Notes under the pieces: model-generated
What the model saw: the letters and a program-made list of their open reading frames with translations, nothing else
The model's database searches: none
What the model was told of the DNA's origin: nothing
Program-made: the position numbers and the translations under genes
Part shown: piece after piece, positions 1-8,186 of the stretch
Position numbering within the stretch: the first letter of the stretch is position 1
Layout: every line of letters starts with the position of its first letter
NCBI GenBank assembly: GCA_003116975.1
Contig: BGKB01000170.1
Location: 62,001-126,000, forward strand
DNA: 64,000 nt
Origin: Aurantiochytrium sp. KH105
Taxonomy: Eukaryota; Sar; Bigyra; Thraustochytrida; Thraustochytriidae
Reading direction: 5' to 3'

Positions 1-989
1 GCGGAAGTTCCTTACAACTCCATACACCTTCGTGTCAAGTTAAGTCAAGGCAGGTGTTTACGTTAAGACAGGTCTTCAAGGTTAAGACAAGTCTTTAGGT
101 CAAGATAAATCAAGTGAACGAGAAGAGAAGTCTTCTTGCTGGATGGCAAGCTAGCTGCAGCTGCTTGACTGGCTGGCAAGAGCGCCAATTGAACGGCACA
201 GTGTACACCAACTATCCATCCATACGCAACGTTGTGTACGCTGCCCCGCTAGTCGTCAGCATGCAAGTTGCACAAGAAACACTTGCGTATCCCCGGTCTC
301 ATTCGTGGGTCCTTTTCACCCTTTTTCAGTCTCCAGCGCACACGGCGCGTCGAGCGGCCTTTCCCAAGCCCACAAAGCCCACAAAGCCAAGCCAAGCCAA
401 GCCAAGTGCAGCACAGCACACTCATCAATGTGATCAGCGTCTAGGCCTTTTAACGAGCGCGAAGCGTGGCGCCGGCCGGCAGCGAGCTTTCCACCTTCAG
501 CGCTCCTCGCAGCGCACACACCTTTCACCGCTTCCAAGACTGCCTGCCTGCCTCCAGGACAGACAGACCTGCCGCCAGTGTCGCCGCCGGCAGCGTTTGC
601 ACGTCGCCTGCGCCCCAGCTGGCGGAGGGAGCAGCAGCAGCCGCAGCAGCCGGCCACGGCGCCCTGGTCGTCCAGCTTGCTCCCGCGCGCGTCTCGCCTC
701 GCCTCGTCTCGCCTCGCCTCGCGACGTCGCGCCTCGAGCAGCAGCAGCGTCGCGCCCTTTCTCTCTCACTGTGTTACTTGCTGTTACTGAGGAGACGAGC
801 CAAGATCGACGCGCCGGGTCCTGTGCGCTGGGCACGGCGCGACGAGGCGCGGTCGCGACCCCGAGGCGGGGCGGCGCGCTGCCCCGGGACCCGGCGCGGC
901 GCCGAACGATCTCTTTTTCCCTCCCCTCGTTTTCCGCGGCGACTGTTACAACACCCCCCTCCCCCCCGCCTAGACACAGCTACCTTCCG

Positions 990-1027
990 CGCGCAAGTGC
1001 GGAATGCGCGCATTCTGCACTTGCGCG
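990..1027. repeat. 38-bp nearly perfect inverted repeat built from two CGCAAGTG elements
   Basis: The sequence reads CGCGCAAGTGC at the left end and GCACTTGCGCG at the right end, with an almost symmetric centre around 1008/1009. Only one position pair breaks the symmetry (GGAAT against ATTCT). It could form a cruciform or bind a dimeric regulator. The symmetry is seen directly; the function is inferred. Confidence 0.7.
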
Positions 1028-1265
1028 GCGCAAGAACGCACTTGCCGGTGCGGGTGCGCGCGAGGGAGGCCGGGCAGGGCGCGCGGCCGCCCTCCTGGCG
1101 CGGCCGCGGCGTGCAGGTGCTCCGGGCGCGGCGGGCGGGCGGGCGGGCGGAGGGGCAGGCGGGCGTGCGCTGCTTCTCGCGCTCGCGCGCCTCCCCGCCG
1201 CGCGCTCTCTCCCGCGCGGCACGGCCGTACCGCGCGCTCTCCTGCCGCGGCCCGAGGCCCCGCGG

Positions 1266-1304
1266 AGGAAAGAAAGAAAGAAAGAAAGAAAGAACGAAAG
1301 AAAG
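1266..1304 (+). repeat. GAAA tetranucleotide microsatellite
   Basis: About nine GAAA units, with one GAAC interruption, in the spacer. A similar GAAA tract lies at about 50093-50118. Confidence 0.9.
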
Positions 1305-1586
1305 CATGCTCGCGCCAGCCAGCCAGCTATGGCCAGCCTCGCCTCCGCGCCCTCGCCTCCCCCTCCCTCCGCCCCGCCTCGCGGCGGCGCGCGCCGAGGC
1401 TCGCCGCCCGCGCGCGCGAGCCGGGCCCTCGCGGCGGCGCGCGCGAGGGTCCCCGCGCGAGGCGGCGGCGGTCTCGCGGCGCGGGCGCGAGGGATCGATC
1501 AGATCTGCGTCTCCCTCGCTGCCAGTTACTCGCTGCGCTGGTCGCGCCTTGCCGGCGCCGCGTACACAGTGCGCGAAGCGCGCGCG

Positions 1587-1706
1587 CAAGTGGAGCTCCC
1601 GCGACCGCAAGTGGACAATGCGCGCCGCGCGCTGCGGCCGGCGGCCGGCCGGCGGCGCAAGTGCGGCAAGGCGCGGATAGCCCACTTGCGCGGCGGCGCG
1701 CAAGTG
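1587..1706. promoter_or_regulatory. Cluster of CAAGTG/CACTTG (E-box-like) elements
   Basis: Five copies lie within 120 bp: CAAGTG at 1587, 1608, 1658 and 1701, and CACTTG at 1683. Most are preceded by CGC or CCGC. Further copies lie at 993, 1018, 1039 and 2547. CACTTG fits the CANNTG E-box pattern, but which protein might bind is unknown. Similar clusters occur in other intergenic spacers of the window. Confidence 0.4.
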
Positions 1707-2040
1707 CGGCAAAGCGCGCGCGCAAGGCGGAATCGGGGAAACAGCCGCAGCGTGAGCGAGGAGGCCGGGGAAAAGGAAACAAGAGGGCGCGGGGAGGCGA
1801 GACAGACTCCCTTCCTTCGCTGGGCCTGGCTGCCGAGCCTGCGCGAGAGCAGCCGCGGCGAGCTGCGCGAGCGGAGCGCGGGCGCGGGCGGCAGCGCGAG
1901 GGCCTGGCCGGGCGCGCGAGGACGCGCGCGCGTGCGCGAGCGCGAGGGGCGGGCCTCGCTAACTCGAGCGAGGCGGATCGAGCGGAGGCGATTTGAAACG
2001 AATCGCATCATCATCGGCGGGTCGAGACGCCAAGGACCAG

Positions 2041-2072
2041 ACGCGACGCGACGCGACGCGACGCGACGCGAC
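2041..2072 (+). repeat. ACGCG pentanucleotide tandem repeat
   Basis: Six consecutive ACGCG units. It belongs to a class of five-base repeats that recurs 5' of many genes in this window. Confidence 0.9.
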
Positions 2073-2975
2073 TCGAGCCCGCAGACCTGCGCGCGCGCGA
2101 GCGAGGCGACTTCGCGGCCAAGCACCTGGCTGGCGGGCTGGCGAACGGGGCCTGTCGGCCAGCGAGCGGGCGAGAGAGAGCTCGCCGAGGTAGCAGCTCG
2201 CCGCCCAGCCAGCTAGTTAGCTAGTAGTTAGCTAGCTCGCCTCGCCCCGCCCGACTCAGCTTCCTGCGAGGCGGGTGGGTGGGCGAGAGCCGCGAGCACG
2301 CCCGCCAGCCAGAGGGAGCGCCGGGCGCGGCAGCAGCGGCCTGGCACGCGGCCCGGCGGTCTCAGCCAGCCAGCGAGCGAGCGAGCAGAGCGGGCGCGGT
2401 CTGGGCCTCTTGCTTGCACTCTCTGTCTCCGTCGCCCTCCTGACGAACAAAGCTCTCTCTCCCTCTGTCTCTCTCTCGCCTCGTTTCCGCGGCCTTCTTT
2501 CTTTCTTTCCTTCTTTCCTTCTTTTCTCTCGGCGTCCGGGCGCGCGCAAGTGGGCGAGCGAGCGAGCGAGCAGACAGACAGACAGACAGACGCGAGGAAG
2601 CGAGCTGTTGCGCGCTCGAGGCGAGCAGCAGCAGCAGCTGCGGCAGCAGCAGGAGCAGCAGCAGAAGAAGAAAAAGGGGCGACGAGTACGTGTCGAGCAG
2701 GGAAAGAAAGGCGCAGGCGACTACCACCAACAGCCAGGCGTGTCGGTCTGTTGTCTGTTTGTCTCTCTCCCTCTCGCTCCCCCCCTCCGTCTCTCTGTGG
2801 CCGGCCGACTGCCGCCTGCCGGACCGCCGGTCCGTCGCGGCGTGGCTGGCGTGGCGTCGCGCGACGCCCATCGTGAAGCCCGGCCCGCAGGCGAGATTGA
2901 AGCGAGAAGCAGAAGAGTCGGGCGTCTGGACATGCTGCAGCGCGAGGACGACCTAAGGAGACCACAGTAACGATC

Positions 2976-5204
2976 ATGACGACTCTGCGCCGCATCATGC
3001 TCAAAACCGCGCAGGAGGCGCCAGAGTCAGGCGCGGCCGCCAATGGCGGCGCTGCGGCCGCCGCGGCGGCAGCCATGGTCGGCGAAGCACAGCCCCCCCA
3101 TGCCGGCGCGCAGTCTCTGCGCCGCGGCTCCTCGGGCGGCTCGGCTGGCTCCGGCCGCCGAAGGAGCAACAGCAGCAGAAACGTCCACGCAGACCCTGGC
3201 ACCGAGCCAGGGTCGCCGCCGGCTGGGCCACCGCCTCCACCTCCGCCCCCACCCCCACCACCACCACCACCACCACCACCTACCTTTGCCGTCGCAGGGA
3301 ATCTCCCCGGCGCACTCGGTGGCGCTGGGCCCGTGAACGGCCGAGGAGGCCACATGGCCGACGTCAAGGCTGCCCTTGCATCCCATAAAAATGACCGCAA
3401 GCGATCCCGCGAGGATTCCCAATCTGGCACAACATCGAAACGCAATAACGTCGTCAACACCTCCAACATCAATAACAACAACACGAACAAACACCACCAC
3501 CAGCACGCCTCGGCGGCTCTGAACGGCTTTCACGGCACGAACAATCATCACAACAACAGCCTTGGTCTCGGGACCAAAACGCCACCCTCCGTACACAGCG
3601 ATCCCGAGCAGGGCGCCAAGCCGCGCTCCACCTCGAGGTCGAGCTCGAAAAAGGCATCAGCATCCAAGGCCGCTGCTGCCGCCTCGAGCGCAGATGATGC
3701 GGCCCAATTATCCGCCTACGCCATTTCTGTACAGTGCGACAAGTGCGGCAAGTGGCGCGACATTCCACCGGGCAAGCACCAGGAAAATTTGCCAGAACGC
3801 TGGTTCTGCCGCATGAATACCTGGGAACCAGCATACGCCTCGTGCGATGCCCCGCAAAAAGACGAATTATCTTCCTCGGCCGCCGCAAGTCCTGCCCCTG
3901 TGGCGCCCGAGGCCGCGCCGCCCGCAAAGAGGTCCAAGAAAAGACATCGTAGCAACGCAAATGGTGTAGCTGCCCCCCCCAGCGCCGCGGGAGACGCTGG
4001 CTCTGCAGCCACGGCGGATGGGTCCGCCGGAGCTGCAAACGGCCAGTCCAATACCTCTGGGCCCGTCTCGCGCCAGTCCAGCGCAGAACGCGCCTCGGCA
4101 TCCCGTCGCGCAAACAAAAAGGCCGCCAACGGAGGAAAGGGTAAGCGCGGCAAGAACGAGGCGTCCAGCGCGGATGCGGCCTCGAGCGCTGCAAAACCCC
4201 GTAATCTCAGGGCCGGCCAGAACAACATGATCAAAGACGTGGCCGACCCGGAAACAAAGCCGCAGTCCCAGTGGGTCATGTGCGAGACCTGCCAGCAGTG
4301 GCGTCGCTTGGCCCCGCACGTCGACGTCGCCTCCCTGCCGGAAAAATGGTATTGCAACATGAACTACTGGGACAAAACACGCGCCTCCTGCTCTGTGCCG
4401 CAGGAGACAGACGAGCCTCCCGAGCAAGAGGCCGCGGCTCACGGCGAGTCCAAGAGCGCCATTGTCCGTCTCCCCGAGGGCGTCAATCTCTATGGCGGAC
4501 CCTTTCTTCATGTCAATGTCAAGGGCAAAAGGCATGCGCCGCCTAATTTTCGGCAGCTTATTGTCAACCATTACCGCCATTTTGGAAAGTACGACTCCTC
4601 TGCCAACGTCTTTCACAATGTGCGTTATCACGAGTCTTCGCTCTTCGTGCCTCGAGGCAACGTTCGTGGCCGGGGCGTGAAAAAGACCGCACAGGAAAAG
4701 GGATTGGTCGCTGCGCCCGCCACGAGCATCAGTCTCTCCTCGCGCAAGTTCAAGGGCATTTCAATGGCTGCCATTATCCCGGAAACAACCTTTGCTCGAC
4801 TTTTCTTGCGCGACCCTGATGCCGACGCCGCTCATGGCTCGCCGGGCCCGAGTGCCTTTCCACCTTTGGCCACACATTCTCCGGGACCTGTGGCTTCCTC
4901 TGCTTCGTCGTCGACGTCTTCGCAGGCATCGTCTTCAGCGTCGAGGAATTCCTCACCCGGTGCCGGTGCCTCGGCTTCTCACGCCAACAAGACCGCCGTC
5001 AATGTTGCCAGTCCTGGCCCCGTTGACAGCGCCGAAGTTCCTGGCGAAGACGCGCTTGACAAGGCGCGGCGCTTCATTGAGGACGATGATCAAGACGCCG
5101 TGCCGACTTCGCTTCTGAAAATCTCCAAGCCATGGAAACGTGCTGGGGGTTATCTGCCCGGAGCTCCGTACTATTGCAAGCCTGCGTCTTCTTCCTCATC
5201 CTGA
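2976..5204 (+). CDS. Protein with two CW-type zinc fingers, probable histone-methyl-lysine reader
   Basis: 742 residues. Two CW zinc fingers are visible, at about residues 248-293 (CDKCGKWRDIP, then ERWFCRMNTW and SCDAPQ) and 428-475 (CETCQQWRRLA, then EKWYCNMNYWD and SCSVPQE). Each shows the four Cys zinc ligands and the conserved Trp residues of the family. CW domains typically bind histone H3 methylated at Lys4, so a nuclear chromatin role is likely. The N-terminus is low-complexity with a run of about 18 prolines near residues 85-107, and Ser/Ala/Lys-rich linkers join the domains. Residues about 505-570 (VNLYGGPFLHVNVKG onward) form an unassigned globular segment. The tail is Ser/Ala-rich. 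The start is the first ATG after GC-rich leader sequence; a nearby ATG at codon 9 is also possible. No enzymatic domain is seen. Confidence 0.88.
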   Translation: MTTLRRIMLKTAQEAPESGAAANGGAAAAAAAAMVGEAQPPHAGAQSLRRGSSGGSAGSGRRRSNSSRNVHADPGTEPGSPPAGPPPPPPPPPPPPPPPPPPTFAVAGNLPGALGGAGPVNGRGGHMADVKAALASHKNDRKRSREDSQSGTTSKRNNVVNTSNINNNNTNKHHHQHASAALNGFHGTNNHHNNSLGLGTKTPPSVHSDPEQGAKPRSTSRSSSKKASASKAAAAASSADDAAQLSAYAISVQCDKCGKWRDIPPGKHQENLPERWFCRMNTWEPAYASCDAPQKDELSSSAAASPAPVAPEAAPPAKRSKKRHRSNANGVAAPPSAAGDAGSAATADGSAGAANGQSNTSGPVSRQSSAERASASRRANKKAANGGKGKRGKNEASSADAASSAAKPRNLRAGQNNMIKDVADPETKPQSQWVMCETCQQWRRLAPHVDVASLPEKWYCNMNYWDKTRASCSVPQETDEPPEQEAAAHGESKSAIVRLPEGVNLYGGPFLHVNVKGKRHAPPNFRQLIVNHYRHFGKYDSSANVFHNVRYHESSLFVPRGNVRGRGVKKTAQEKGLVAAPATSISLSSRKFKGISMAAIIPETTFARLFLRDPDADAAHGSPGPSAFPPLATHSPGPVASSASSSTSSQASSSASRNSSPGAGASASHANKTAVNVASPGPVDSAEVPGEDALDKARRFIEDDDQDAVPTSLLKISKPWKRAGGYLPGAPYYCKPASSSSS

Positions 5205-6099
5205 GCTGCTTTTCTCGGCTTGGGCGTTCGTTCCTCCCTCCCTCCCTCCCTCCCTCCCTCGCCGTCCGTCTGCTTAGGCTCTCGCATTTGCATGCAAGTA
5301 ACATGAATGAAATGACCTTTTGGCTCCTTTGATGATTTCACTCTTTGATTTTCTTTCACCGCCTTGAAATATGCCACTCTATCACCTTGAAGCGTGCAGT
5401 CCCTACTGGGAACGCTCCGTCTGGCTGATTTGATTCGCAAGCCGACCCGGGTCCCTCCCTCCTGTGTGCCTCAGGGACTTTCTTCTCTCTCTCTCAGAGT
5501 ATTTTATCGACACATCCCGCGCCACGCTAGACCCTGCTGCTGCTGCATTCATCCAGCTTGCCCAGCGAGCCAGCCAGCCGCCCAGCCTCTCTCTGACGCT
5601 GCCCCCGCCTGCCAGTCGGCCAGCCGGGTCCAAGCCAGTGCCGCGGGGCAGCATTCCTGGTCCCTCGCGCGCGCCGCGCCAGGTTCGCGCCTCGCGGGGG
5701 GCGCGGAACTCGGGGTGCGGCGCGGACCCGCGCCTCGCGGATAGGATGGAGACGGGGTACAGGGGAAAGAGAAGGAACTCGAGTTGCGCCGCCTCGCAGT
5801 GGAGAAAGAAAAGTCGGCCTTTTCCGCGCGTGCGTATACTATAGTACTTTGCTGCAATCAGCGAGGGGGAAAAGAGCGATGGCACGCGGCCGAGAGCGCT
5901 TTTCTCTGGGGGTCCGGCCGGCCGGCAAGGACCCATCGACGCTGCGCTCGGGTCCTGAGAGCGCACGACGCGCGCCGCGAGGACGGCCGCGGGGGCAGAC
6001 GCGGGCAAGGGCGAGGACGCAGCGCGGGAAAGGTGCCGAGGAGGAGGAGGAGACTCGGAGGAGCGACGAGGGCGGCAAGCATCGTCAGCAAGCATCAGC
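5205..6099. other. Spacer between the CW and CULT-like genes
   Basis: No gene is seen. It starts with probable 3' UTR containing a CCCT tract (5232-5260), passes through a T-rich stretch (5320-5400), then becomes GC-rich towards the next start codon. Open frames here are short and compositionally biased. Confidence 0.6.
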
Positions 6100-8010
6100 A
6101 TGCAGCGCGTCGAGGAGGCGCGTGCGCGTGCCGAGGCGCAGAGCGAACTGACAGTCACGGACGCGGACGGCAACGCCGAGCAGGAGCACGAGGGGGACGA
6201 CAGCATCAGCATCTTGGCCGCGATACAGACGTCCACCTCGTGCGTGAGCGTGCAAACCGAGGAAGACGAGGCAGGGACACTCGAGGACGATGATGATTCT
6301 GAAGACGAAGAAAATGACCCCGACGACAACGAAGACCTCCACCACCACCACATCCAACACCACCACCAGCAAGTCGGCCACGCAGACGCTGGGATTCGTA
6401 ACGCCGAGTATGCAAGCAGCCAAGCCGACAACGTCTCGCAACGCACACATCACGACATGCGCAATGCCCAATCATCTCGAACCATGGATGCACAGCATCA
6501 GCCTGGAGAAGATGCAGGAGGAGCTGGTGGCGATCACACCGTGCAAACAACAACGCAAGCTCTAGGCACACAGACACCAGGCCTTCCGCCCGTCGTGCCG
6601 GAAGAAGAAACTGTAAACCACGTACAGCAAGGCATTGCGGCCAACCCTGCCATGCGCAACTCCGTTCGAAACATGTTCGTGCAACTCTTTCGGCGCCTCA
6701 GTGTACAACGCGCACAAGAGAACGACGAGGCTCAAACTGCCATGGGCGCTGCACTCGAAGCCGCAGATGAAGCGAGACGTGAGATCTTCTCCAAGGCCGT
6801 CGAAAACGCTAGGATTCTTCCTCCTGCGAAACGTCGGCGCCACACCGAGGATCGCATGGCAAGCTATGCTCCGTGGGCACGAACGACTGACGCGGGCGTC
6901 TTTTGCTGCGCCGCGTGCGACACGCCCATTTGCCGGCCCCAAGATGTAGCTCTCGATCGCACATGTGATGCACAAACCGGTCCCCGTGTCGTCATGGTCG
7001 ACACGGACCCGAAGCGTGACCTCGATCTCTACGCACGAGCAACGAGGGCGCAGCGTGGCCCGGTCTTTGTCTTTGCACCTCGTACGCAGCCCAATTGGTC
7101 GTACGAGGCGGCAACCGTCTCGTGCCCAAGCTGCGAGCGCGAGCTTGGCGTCTACTTCCACTCGGTCGCGCATCGAGGAACGCAAGTGCTGACGGATGCC
7201 CAACGCGCCGCACTAGTGTCCGAGTGCGAGCAAGAGCAACAAGCAAGACCTCAAGTTCACTTCACTGAACCCCGCGATACAACAGCACAAGGCTCGCAGC
7301 CATCCGATGCCCGACAGACGCGCAGCGAGAACGAGCCATCGTCGGAACCTGAACCGGAGGAAAACCCAGGGCCCGTGGCCGCCACGACGCAAACGGGCCC
7401 TGCCGACTCGACCATTGACACGTGTCGATACCCAGGTATCATTCGCAAGACAGCGTTGTACGCTTCACCACGCGTACTGCGGATCTCCCTTGGCGTCTTT
7501 GATGCCAACCCACAAACAAAACTTCGCATCGAGGACGAGGTTCAGACAGGACCTAGTCGTCTCATTCGTGAAATGTCGGTCGAGCGGACGGCGCTATGTG
7601 GGCGATACCTCCGGTGGCAACCGGCACCGGGCTCACCTCGCGGGCATGCTAGGCAACGCTTTCAAGATATTCTGTGTCGTGGACAGCTGGCTGCAGGTGA
7701 GTCTTGCGATGCGCTGTTGACCCGTGCCGACCAGCTTTTGTGCACCAGGCGCACATGGCGCAAGGAAGACCGCACCAAGACAAACGCGGTGTACATTAAT
7801 GCAGTGGAAGCAGGTGCTGTGCGCCTTGCTACAAGCGTGCGTGTGGAACGCCTCGCAGAGGGCTACTTTAGCGTACGAGACGTATGTTGTGCAAGATGCA
7901 GCGCACTTGTGGGGGCCGCCTACGAATGCGACAGGTCGGATGCGCGAACACACGCGCACAGAGAAAAGCGGTTCATCTTTTTCACAGACGCGACTCGGCT
8001 GGCTTTGTAG
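6100..8010 (+). CDS. Zinc-fold protein with CULT/Yippee-like and FAM72-like segments
   Basis: 636 residues. After an acidic, His-rich low-complexity N-terminus (to about residue 260) there is a segment at about 265-350 with CCAACDTPIC and, some 70 residues later, SCPSCERELGVYF. The spacing (CxxC, one further Cys, an LDLYARAT stretch, a Trp, then CxxC-x3-G) closely resembles the CULT domain of cereblon and the wider Yippee/Mis18 beta-tent zinc fold. A second segment ends the protein: VCCARCSALVGAAYECD then HREKRFIFF at residues 594-636, resembling the C-terminal half of FAM72 proteins (CxxC-x3-VG, then an aromatic strand). Zinc binding is well supported; ligand or partner is unknown. A perfect donor-like CAG/GTGAGT occurs at 7694-7702, but the frame stays open and conserved beyond it. 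The gene converges on the methyltransferase gene downstream. Confidence 0.65.
   Translation: MQRVEEARARAEAQSELTVTDADGNAEQEHEGDDSISILAAIQTSTSCVSVQTEEDEAGTLEDDDDSEDEENDPDDNEDLHHHHIQHHHQQVGHADAGIRNAEYASSQADNVSQRTHHDMRNAQSSRTMDAQHQPGEDAGGAGGDHTVQTTTQALGTQTPGLPPVVPEEETVNHVQQGIAANPAMRNSVRNMFVQLFRRLSVQRAQENDEAQTAMGAALEAADEARREIFSKAVENARILPPAKRRRHTEDRMASYAPWARTTDAGVFCCAACDTPICRPQDVALDRTCDAQTGPRVVMVDTDPKRDLDLYARATRAQRGPVFVFAPRTQPNWSYEAATVSCPSCERELGVYFHSVAHRGTQVLTDAQRAALVSECEQEQQARPQVHFTEPRDTTAQGSQPSDARQTRSENEPSSEPEPEENPGPVAATTQTGPADSTIDTCRYPGIIRKTALYASPRVLRISLGVFDANPQTKLRIEDEVQTGPSRLIREMSVERTALCGRYLRWQPAPGSPRGHARQRFQDILCRGQLAAGESCDALLTRADQLLCTRRTWRKEDRTKTNAVYINAVEAGAVRLATSVRVERLAEGYFSVRDVCCARCSALVGAAYECDRSDARTHAHREKRFIFFTDATRLAL
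7966..8010 (+). repeat. Copy A of a duplicated 45-bp gene 3' end
   Basis: The last 14 codons plus stop of the CULT/FAM72-like gene (KRFIFFTDATRLAL). A diverged copy lies at 8142-8186. Differences are concentrated in third codon positions. Confidence 0.85.
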
Positions 8011-8051
8011 GCCTAGGTTTGGCTAAAAAATGTACAAATAGCGAAAGAAAT

Positions 8052-8123
<72 letters not shown>
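8052..8123 (+). repeat. CAAG tetranucleotide microsatellite
   Basis: About eighteen consecutive CAAG units between the two copies of the duplicated gene end. An expansion of this kind can arise by replication slippage. Confidence 0.95.
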
Positions 8124-8141
8124 ATCTCTCCTCAAAATAAC

Positions 8142-8186
8142 AAGCGGTTCATATTCTTTACAGACTCTACTCAGCAGGCTTTGTAG
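8142..8186 (+). repeat. Copy B of the duplicated gene 3' end
   Basis: Reads as KRFIFFTDSTQQAL followed by TAG, matching copy A in 11 of 14 residues. It overlaps the last codons of the minus-strand methyltransferase gene (stop at 8167-8169). It is either an alternative last exon or the remnant of a tandem duplication. Confidence 0.8.

Larger units (their letters stand above)
1..2975. other. GC-rich spacer upstream of the CW protein gene
   Basis: No gene could be supported here. The stretch is extremely GC-rich from about 600 to 2350, so long open frames exist on both strands by chance; their translations are Arg/Ala/Ser-rich with no domain. It holds short tandem repeats (GCCAA near 388-407, GAAA, ACGCG, GACA near 2572-2592), repeated CGCAAGTG/CACTTGCG elements and one long inverted repeat. 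The part next to 2976 is probably 5' UTR and promoter of the CW gene. That role is inferred from position. Confidence 0.6.

Noticed and set aside
774-1712. 312-codon open frame on the minus strand
   Set aside because: Same GC-driven effect; low-complexity Arg/Ala composition.
114-2216. 700-codon open frame on the plus strand
   Set aside because: Translation is Arg/Ala/Ser-rich without any domain; equally long frames exist on the other strand and in other phases because the DNA is so GC-rich that stop codons are rare.
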